Below are positions 56,662 through 64,000 of a stretch of 64,000 nt of DNA, in pieces. Both the position numbers and the translations under genes were made by a program. The stretch is from Ceratobasidium sp. AG-K (Eukaryota; Basidiomycota; Agaricomycetes; Cantharellales; Ceratobasidiaceae), in contig JAWNGF010000009.1 of the NCBI GenBank assembly GCA_037039685.1, positions 1,860,001-1,924,000 of the forward strand, in the 5' to 3' direction. The notes under the pieces were generated by a model, which was not told the origin of the DNA, did not search any database, and saw only the letters and a program-made list of their open reading frames with translations. The stretch's first letter is position 1. The number at the start of each line of letters is the position of its first letter.

Positions 56662-58218
56662 TTATCTTACAAAGGAGGTGACGACAGCTTGCCAAATCGC
56701 CCAAGACCCGGTACGTGTTAACCTGAACATCGGGTTAGCTGAGATATGAGTTCGAACAGGGATCATCTCTCGGGTCCACACATACCCAACACGCTTTTCC
56801 AGCCACGGCGTCATAAATGTGCCAAGTAACCCTACGATGGGGTAAATTTAATTGTGATTTGGCTTGTATTGGCAATCATGAAATAGCTACCAGTCGCGAC
56901 GCAAAGGCCCCTCATTCCTGCGATTAGCGGGTCCGAGAAATCGGTCTGGCTTTTAAGGTAAGATATAAATGGAGAATTGAAGGACAAAACGTTGAAATAT
57001 AGCAACGATACGGATAGCGAACCTGGGCTCGCGGTTGGTGAGGAAGGGTATTCTAATGCAATCAATTCGCACTTACTAAGAAATATGGGATGCTTGACGA
57101 ACTCGCCCCAACTTCGTGTTTGCTAAAAACCCCAAGCTTTTACGCGTCTACCCACACCTAGCATGGACCTATCCGTAATCCTTTCGACCTCAACTATCGG
57201 GCGAGGCACAGCTAAGGCTGGGAATTTCCTGTACACGATCCCCACAAAAACACACTCGAATACCATTGTCACCAAGTCGATGGCTAGCAACACAGCAGCC
57301 GACAACATATACCCAACCGTCGATGTAAGTAAACTGACAAACAAGGGGGCCACCAGTTTGCATATCAAATCGATCCTGCGGAGGGTGGCGTTTAGCTGAA
57401 GGAGGGTACGATCTAGTTCGCCGATTTCTTGGACTTGGGTCGCGGGGTTGGGAGACTCCAATGCCGTGACACCTGTCGTCGTCGGTTGAGTGGCAACAAT
57501 AGTCATCACCCAGTCCCGCTCCACACAAACATTCATCCCCACTGTAGCCAATTTGAGGCCACACCCGGAAATAGTAATTATAGCAAGCATTAGCCTTCGA
57601 TCGTCAAGGTCCAGCACAGGAGAGCGGCCGAAAAGAATTAAGAATAGTGCATAGCACACCGACGCAAATAGCTTTTGCGCGGCGATACAAGTCCGGATGG
57701 TCCGTAGACGAGGACGAGTGTCGATCTGATGGCCTATAGTACTAGGACCCAGTCGTCAGGATGAAGTCACGAAGCAGGGAGCTAAGCCGTTACCCCGAGA
57801 GTAAGATACCTGCAGCAGTTGTGACGAAGCCATAAACAGAGGCAGGAAGTAGTGTATCCACAAATATTTCTATTCTAAATGGACGTTATTGGGGCAGCGT
57901 ATCGAATATCGCAGTCTAATCTACTTACAGGTAGACGGGAAACGCGAATTCGGCAGAACGGTCACCCCATGTGCTATTTGAGGTCAATGTTACGATCAGC
58001 AGTCGTAAATCAGCAAGTAGACGTCGGGCACGGCACCCTCACCTTGAAAAGTGGTGGGCAGCAAGTAGCCAGATCCCCGCCCTATCAGGTTCAGTGCTTC
58101 GATCTTGAATATCCAAAGCGACGATATCGCGAACCTGTGCTTCAGCAACTTGGTGAGAGCGGGCGACAGAGGAGTGAGATTGAGTTAGTTGAGGGTCTTC
58201 ATTAATTGTACTCGACAT
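56662..58218 (-). CDS. Ferroportin-like (SLC40A) metal exporter
   Basis: Starts MSSTINEDPQLTQSHSSVAR at 58218. Exons join through HHFSSTWGDRSAEFAFPVYL, IEIFVDTLLPASVYGFVTTA, GHQIDTRPRLRTIRTCIAAQ and a long exon with LDRTLLQLNATLRRIDLICK, LVAPLFVSLLTSTVGYMLSA and VFECVFVGIVYRKFPAL. Later exons read SWGEFVKHPIFLS, SVSLLYFNVLSFN, DPLIAGMRGLCVATG and LLGTFMTPWLEKRVGYVWTR, ending FRLTRTGSWAIWQAVVTSFVR with TAA at 56662. These are the signature segments of ferroportin, a multi-pass exporter of Fe2+ and related metals. The splice junction after DRSMLGVG (about 57145) is uncertain: a TAG occurs in the unspliced reading KAWGF. Confidence 0.85.
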
Positions 58219-58704
58219 GGAAAGGAAGATTTGATGTAAATATCAAGACTGGTCACAGTTTTGAGAAGTTGCGAACGATCCAAGGAGTAGTCGGGCGGAG
58301 TGGACTGGAACCCCAAGTCACGTGATTCGTTCTATATGAAGATCCACCAGCATGAGACGAGATGGGACGGTCGACACGTTAACACGCCAACACGTATCCA
58401 GGAGTTCGCAGAAGGCTGCATGAGCGGCGGTTCATACGTATAACCAGAAACCGCAGTTGAAAAGGACCGCACCCAAGCCAGAGATGAATAGTAACGGGGT
58501 AACACAGGGTTGTGTATTGACGTAGATACAGGAGATGGAAACAACCAAACACTCGGACTCGAAGGTGTTAGGCGTAGACAGCGAACCCCCTCTGCACCGG
58601 ATCACTTGGCCTTTTTATGGCTGAGACACTCACACGGTACACCAAATGCTTCGATCGCGAGGAAGCGCGGAACGCCAGGCATTCCAGCAATAGGGATATG
58701 GCCT
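58219..58704. other. Promoter region of the ferroportin-like gene
   Basis: About 490 bp between the ferroportin start codon and the end of SAP18, both genes on the minus strand. No ORF of note and no clear TATA box. Confidence 0.5.
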
Positions 58705-59779
58705 CTAATCCCGCTCGTACCGCCCGCCCCGTCTCCTGCCCACCGGACTGCGACTCCTCCGCTCCCGGCTGCGGCTACGAGAAGGATCCGGGCGGTACGA
58801 CGTTCCTCCCTGGGTCATGTCAGGTGAAGGGCGCCGATCATAACCGCCGCCACGTCGATTGGGTCCACCACGGGGCGGCGAGTTGTCCCTCCCACCAGCA
58901 GCTCGATCGCGCCCAAACCCAACGTGTCCGCCCCCTCGGACCAAGCCGGCCGGTCGACCGCGTCCTGGCCCCGCGCCTCCACCTCCGCCCCGCCAATGTC
59001 CACCAGGTTCACTCTCTCGCTCTCGTTCCGCTCCCCGGATTGCTAGCCCGGCCGGACCGATCGCAGCTTTGGCGCTCGCAGGAAGGGTTACAGACACAGA
59101 CAGCCAGTCTCCTGGTTGGACTCGAAGCTCTTCGAGGGTACGCAACGCAGGTTTGGAACGGCGAGGTCCGGCGCTATTGGTGCCAGGGGCCGCAGTGTCT
59201 TCATCGTCGCGATCTTTTCGTATTGTGTCATCATCCGCACCCATAGCAGAGTCGGCGGGGAGTTCGGTGGGCTTAGTTGGAGGAGTCAAGGTCTGGTCAC
59301 CACTCGAGGGATGGAGTGATGAGACGTCGTTGAGTTCTCGTGGGCCAACTTGGCCGAGATCCTTGGACGTAACAGCGCCGCGGTCGAAGAAAATTAGGCG
59401 GAAGGAGTATTTAGTCGCTGGATTGCGAAACGCGCCCGACGGAAGCGAAGGGGAGGGGGTCTGAGTTCGCAATGTTCGAACCACATCGTGGAGCGTCGAG
59501 TCTCTCCTACAGACCCATTGAGGTCATATAAGTACTTTCTAGTCAAGGATATATGACGCGACTAAACGCACCATACATGAACAGCGTGCTCGTCCAGTGT
59601 TGGGACACGACCACTGTCAAACATGGTTTCCGGGTGGAACCCACCCGACCTAATAAATGTACGGATGACAAAGGGACATTCCTATGCAATAAGTAATAAG
59701 TTTTAGTTTTAGGCTGTGCACGCTACGGAAAACTCGCCTTGCTCCTGTCAACGGGTGTTTTCTCGACCTCGGTCGTCAT
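58705..59779 (-). CDS. SAP18: SAP18, Sin3-associated polypeptide
   Basis: Exons 59779-59738, 59681-59572 and 59506-58705 encode about 317 residues. The start MTTEVEKTPVDRSK leads into CPFVIRTFIRSGGFHPETMF, then VPTLDEHAVHVWRDSTLHDV and KYSFRLIFFDRGA, and VQPGDWLSVSVTLP, which are the ordered blocks of the ubiquitin-like Sap18 fold. The family acts in the Sin3 histone deacetylase complex and in the exon-junction-associated ASAP complex. An extra acidic linker splits the fold near residues 120-170. The tail is rich in RGG and then SR dipeptides (SRSRSRERRSRSPVG), typical of RNA-binding splicing cofactors. Intron 1 (59682-59737) has a GC donor (AAG|GCGAGT). Confidence 0.9.
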
Positions 59780-60806
59780 TGCCACTCGGAGGTTGGAAAA
59801 CAAGTGCTAAGCGCTCAGACACCACTCACGTGATACCAATGTGTATCCGGACCGCTCGTCCACGAGACAGCAACACACAGGTTGCGTTCGCCCCGGGCCG
59901 CGTACATGACCTCATGACCCAGCTACGTGATGCAAAGAACTCGCAAAGTCCTTGGAATGCCGTTTGGTACGGTCGAGGCGGAAATACGCACCCTCTACTA
60001 TACGGCCGTTCGGTGATTTTGCTGGCACTGAATTATCTGAAGTATCTGAACTGGAACTGTTGTTGGGGTAAATTTACTTCTGAAATTTCTGTTGTTATGG
60101 CTTCAACATCCCTTCAAGAGTGCCCTAACATATGTAATAATTATTGCGCCGCGTAACTTCATGACCCCAAACGAAGCCCTGATTGCCACGTGAGTACGCT
60201 CTCGCTATAACCTCGCACAAAAGAAGGCACCGAGAGCCACCACAAGACACTCCCTCGAGAATTAACAGGGCCTATAAACCTTCGCCTCACTGCTATTAAT
60301 AGCCAAGAAGGCTTGGAACGTGCGCACCAGAGGCATGGCTCATGTGAGAGTGGTGCACTCATTTGGAAGGATTTAATGAACGAAGGCCATGAAAACTATT
60401 ACAGATCTACCAATTGATTCATATTGTGATTAGCTAACGTTCTCCACAGCTTCATGGGTGCTACTCCCGCATATATGAGGGTGCCGTCATCGCTCGGAGC
60501 GCACCTTCGATCGTTAACTTTCCAATCGCTATCACATTCAGTACGGCATTCAGAAGCTCTCATAGGATACCTCGTGAGGTGATACGTCTCCGTCTCTACG
60601 TGATAATCATTATATGTAGTTGTTCAACCGGCCCGCTAGCATACTCAACATTCATCACTTGTCCAAGAATAGCCCCTGTGACGGGCCGCGAACTGGGTTT
60701 ATAGGAATGCCCACACACATATATAGGACCACCGTTAGAGCATCCAAGACATTATCCCAACGTCTCGTTCCAGTTCGCGGAGTTCCTGCTTTCAGCCTTT
60801 TTCACA
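59780..60806. other. Intergenic region
   Basis: Divergent promoter region for SAP18 and pectate lyase. No gene seen. A TATATA string lies at 60720-60725, about 85 nt before the pectate lyase ATG, and could be its TATA box. Confidence 0.5.
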
Positions 60807-62027
60807 ATGAAATTTGTTTCTGCTCTTGCCCTCGCCTTCGGTCTCGGTGCTGTTTCCGCCAACCCACTCGTCGAAAAACGAGCAACCGCAAGTGACCCAG
60901 CTATCCTAGGATATGCTACGCTCAGTGGAGGGTAAGTCGTGTGAGAGATGCTTCCTGCCTTGTCAGTCATATTGATTGAATATAACTCAGTACCACCGGA
61001 GGAGGCTCTGCTACCCCAGTCACCGTAACCACCCTTGACGCTCTCAAGACTGCAGTGGCAGGTAGCACCGCCAAGGTCGTATTTATCTCTGGTACCATCA
61101 CTGGTAATGAAGTTGTCAAGGTTGGAGCAAACACCTCCGTTCTCGGCAAGGCTGGTGCTAGTATGTACTGCTTAGAACTTGGTTTCCTCTTCACGGTGTT
61201 GACTATATCATCAACTTAGCCTTGACTGGCGTCGGCCTTCGCGTCATTGATGTATCCAATGTAATTATTCGCAACGTGAAGGTAAGTATTACCTAGGAAT
61301 CGCTTAGATGCTCGCTCACGCAAGTTATTATCCAGATTAACAAGGTCCTCGCCGAAGCGGGTGACGCTATTGGCGTCCAGGCTGCTAACCGTGTCTGGAT
61401 CGACTCCGTCGAACTCTGGTCAGACAAGGACCACGAGAAGGACTACTATGACGGTCTCCTCGACATCACCCACGGTGTATATGCCGCTACCGTCACCAAC
61501 TCGTACCTCCACGACCACTGGAAGGCGTCGTTGGTCGGCCACTCAGATAACAACGAGAGTGAAGATTTGGCTATCCAGGTTACTTATGCATACAACTACT
61601 GGGCGAGCCTCAACTCCCGCACTCCTTCATTCCGTTTCGGACACGGCCACATTTTCAACAACTAGTGAGTCTTTACAAAATGGTCCCAGGCGACTCCTGA
61701 TAGCATATATGCAGCTACCTAAACAACGGTGACGGTATCAATACTCGCGTGGGAGCCGAGCTCCTAGTTCAAAATAACGTATTTGAAGGATGCAAGAAGC
61801 CTTTGTACAGCACCGACAATGGCTATGCTAATGCCAGCGGGAACGACTTTGGCGGTGTGAATAGCACTGCTCCAACCAGTATGTGCTCGTTACCTCCCGG
61901 GTTGTTCTGCTGACAAATCGGCGGTTTAGCTGCTTGGAACGCGGTCGGTTACTCATACACATTGAAGGACACAAGTGATGTCAAGCCATACGTTCTTGCC
62001 AACGCCGGAGCTATTCTCCCCTTCTGA
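60807..62027 (+). CDS. Secreted pectate lyase, polysaccharide lyase family 1
   Basis: Six exons: 60807-60931, 60991-61160, 61220-61281, 61336-61664, 61715-61878 and 61930-62027, total 948 nt and 315 residues. Signal peptide MKFVSALALAFGLGAVSANP is followed by a Lys-Arg site (VEKR). The parallel beta-helix is recognisable from VVFISGTITGNEVVKVGANT, GVGLRVIDVS, then VIIRNVK. The calcium-site and catalytic region reads DKDHEKDYYDGLLDITHG, then VTNSYLHDHWKASLVGHSDN and NSRTPSFRFGHGHIFNNY with the conserved Arg. The enzyme cleaves de-esterified pectin in plant cell walls by beta-elimination. Another secreted protein gene starts 1.9 kb downstream. Confidence 0.95.
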
Positions 62028-62106
62028 ATAGCACGTTTCAATCACTGGGGCTATTAGCTGTATCCAGTCGTTACTTTAATGAAAATGAATTCAGGTCTAA
62101 ACCTTA

Positions 62107-62564
62107 AGTGAGGGACCTCCAGGTCTGACTATAGGATCAGCACGTGACGATTTTCCTATGAGCCCAGCGACAATATGCACGCTATCTCAGCAAGACTGAT
62201 ACTATACAGTGTCTCTCGACCTATATGTTGCAGAGAAACATCGCTTGTATACACAGTAACTTCATTGAATGGATTATTGAAACTTTTCTTGTTCAACATT
62301 CGCCTGCAATTTCAGCGCTTAGCCCCCCTTTTAGTATTGGCACATCCCCAGTCTTGCCAACATCGCAAGCGAATGTTGGATGAGAAAAGTTTCAATAATT
62401 CGTTCAAAAATGGAATTTATATAAATGCGAAGTTGCTCTACAACATACAGGTCGAGAGATACTGTATAGTATCAATCTTTCCGAGATAGCATGCATATTG
62501 TCACTGGGCTCATAGGAAAATCGTCACGTGCTGATCCCATAGTCGGATCTGGACGTCCCTCACT
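62107..62564. mobile_element. 458-bp fold-back element with TTA duplication
   Basis: Nearly the whole element is an inverted repeat: the left arm (62107 to about 62315) starts AGTGAGGGAC and holds ATAGGATCAGCACGTGACGA; the right arm (about 62360 to 62564) mirrors it with scattered transitions. TTA flanks both ends (62104-62106 and 62565-62567). It lies 80 bp after the pectate lyase stop codon, so it could be part of its 3' UTR. No coding capacity; PIF/Harbinger-like by its target duplication. Confidence 0.85.
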
Positions 62565-63966
62565 TTATGATTATATCCGATTTAATATGGAGGGGTCGAT
62601 ATTCCCAAAACTCCAGCGACAACGTGTTCAGTTACATCTAATTATACACGGTCGATGATAGAACTATGAGTAAACTCGGAGGATAGAACAATCAAGCATT
62701 CCACGAAGGTTATACTTAATAATGGCTCTCGTCGATGAACCGTGTACTCAAGGGGGAAGTAATACTGGGCATATATCAACCGGAGAGCGCATCTATTCCT
62801 ATTTGAAGCCGTTGATATATCTAGCCTTTCGCGCGAGGTCAATCTACGTCAGCAATAACTCAACGATCGTCGCACTATGTCTTGCGTTCAGTCTGTCCTA
62901 ATTCCGCGTGTTATGAGAACGTCCCACCTTGCGCCCAAACTGAGGAGCAATTCTCCCGCAACCAATGCTAACGTTCAAATTTTAACCTTTGTATAATGAA
63001 ACCGCAAATAAATCCCCCTCACCGACAAACCACAGCTCATTTCGCTGCCAATAGGGCTGTACAGTACCAAGTTACATCACCAAGTTTCTCCGAACAACTT
63101 CAATTATGATCCACCCCTCCCCCTGAGCCCCATCTCAATATGAATTCGAAGGAATCAGACGACATCTCCCTCTTCGATTACTACACCTCCTTGCCCGCTC
63201 CCGGGCCGCGGGCTGCGACAGCTACACAAGGCGTTAGTCAGCGAGATGCGGTAAACCCGCCGACTCGGGCCTTTATTAGAAGCATTGCGATGGAATATGC
63301 CCAATTGCGGTGATGTCATTCAACGTTCATTAGCCACGCGACCCCTGATCTCACGCACAAAGACGTGCTTCGCAGATCACCTCCCTCGCTAACCACGTCA
63401 ACATGTGCTTGGCATCCCGGTCACTTGATTCCTCGGAAACCAAGCTCCACTAAGCGGTAACGCTTGCCTATTTTCTGGCAGCGTACAAGGCCAATGCCAG
63501 TCTCAACCATCATGATTGAGCATTCGATTACTCCTGCATTAACACTTCTTTCGGCGCGGAGCAAATGTCGAATGCCATTCGTTGCCCACATTTGGGTTTT
63601 AGTGCAAGCTGTTTTTCCGAAGCAACTAAACGCGGAGACTTGGGACTCATGGTCCGTCTTCTTCAGGCTTCTCGAGGCATCACGGGACAAAACACGCGAG
63701 CTTTGCGTTCGCTGACGTTTGAACTCACCAGACTCGCAACATTGGCCGGCCCGCCCCTCAAAGTTGGCTTAACAAACGCTCAATCCTTGGCGGTCCGACG
63801 ACTCTACCCCGGACCGCCCATACATCTTGGCCTTCGCGCCTCGTCGATCACTAGACACTACGCTAGATATATAAACTAGGCCTTGCTGGTCACAAATCAC
63901 CAGCTCAGTGCTTTCGACTCGACATCTTTCTCTTCGCTAGCTACCTAACTGATCCAACTGTCCACA
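62565..63966. other. Intergenic region with one small ORF
   Basis: A 57-residue frame starts at 63140 (MNSKESDDISLFDYYTSLPA) and has a protein-like acidic start, but no homology I recognise. A TATATAAAC string at 63869 lies 98 nt before the next ATG and is a likely TATA box. Nothing else supported. Confidence 0.4.
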
Positions 63967-64000
63967 ATGAAGTTCACCTCGGCTTTCGTCCTTGCCTTCA
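63967..64000 (+). CDS. Start of a secreted protein, cut by the window end
   Basis: MKFTSAFVLAF is the beginning of a signal peptide and resembles MKFVSALALAF of the pectate lyase at 60807, as does the context CACAATGAA before both. A tandem pectate lyase paralogue is the likeliest identity, but only 11 codons are visible. Confidence 0.5.
   Translation, partial: MKFTSAFVLAF

Noticed and set aside
58617..59464. Plus-strand ORFs of about 200 codons opposite SAP18
   Set aside because: Antisense to the RGG/SR-rich SAP18 exon; repetitive composition explains their length.

Overview
The window is nuclear DNA of a filamentous basidiomycete. Short phase-consistent introns (about 42-60 nt), a NACHT-WD40 receptor locus, agaricomycete-type F-box proteins, a family-1 pectate lyase and chromodomain-bearing Ty3/Gypsy elements all point to an Agaricomycete. 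The overall flavour resembles Rhizoctonia/Ceratobasidium; that genus-level guess is inference from content, not from a search.

Layout. 1-9524: a plus-strand Gypsy element (left end outside the window) split in its integrase by a young minus-strand Gypsy element (95-7039) with apparently identical 415-bp LTRs and a 5-bp target duplication. 9525-14226: repeat-rich, gene-poor DNA with a solo LTR and MITE-like inverted repeats. 14227-21366: a compact gene block: unknown nuclear-type protein, ACL4-like ribosomal chaperone, VPS51 (GARP subunit), a small unknown protein and a cytochrome P450. 21542-29439: a decayed Tc1-type transposon with 217-bp inverted repeats, itself split by a degenerate Gypsy element (22651-28932). 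30502-31645: a P450 relic, a MITE and an intron-containing tRNA-Ile(AAU). 32517-37380: a small unknown gene and a frameshifted NACHT-WD40 gene with 14 WD repeats. 37381-44737: sparse DNA with an ABM-domain gene, a truncated NACHT-protein amino terminus and LTR debris. 44738-62027: a second gene block: SH3-SAM-PH-CH scaffold (Boi/Pob1 type), F-box protein, THI4 thiazole synthase with a TPP riboswitch inside a 487-nt coding-region intron, ferroportin-like transporter, SAP18 and pectate lyase. 62107-64000: a fold-back element and the first codons of another secreted protein.

The most informative observations are the intronic TPP riboswitch in THI4, the self-priming primer-binding sites shared by two Gypsy families (12-nt complementarity, same 33-nt TATA spacing), a canonical GGGAAAA -1 frameshift site in a 51-nt gag/pol overlap, a two-level transposon nest at each of two places, and a CpG-to-TpG/CpA decay signature in the old elements. 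Several coding frames break at or near short homopolymers (P450, ORF3 of the outer Gypsy, Gypsy pol), so true pseudogenes and assembly indels cannot be told apart here.
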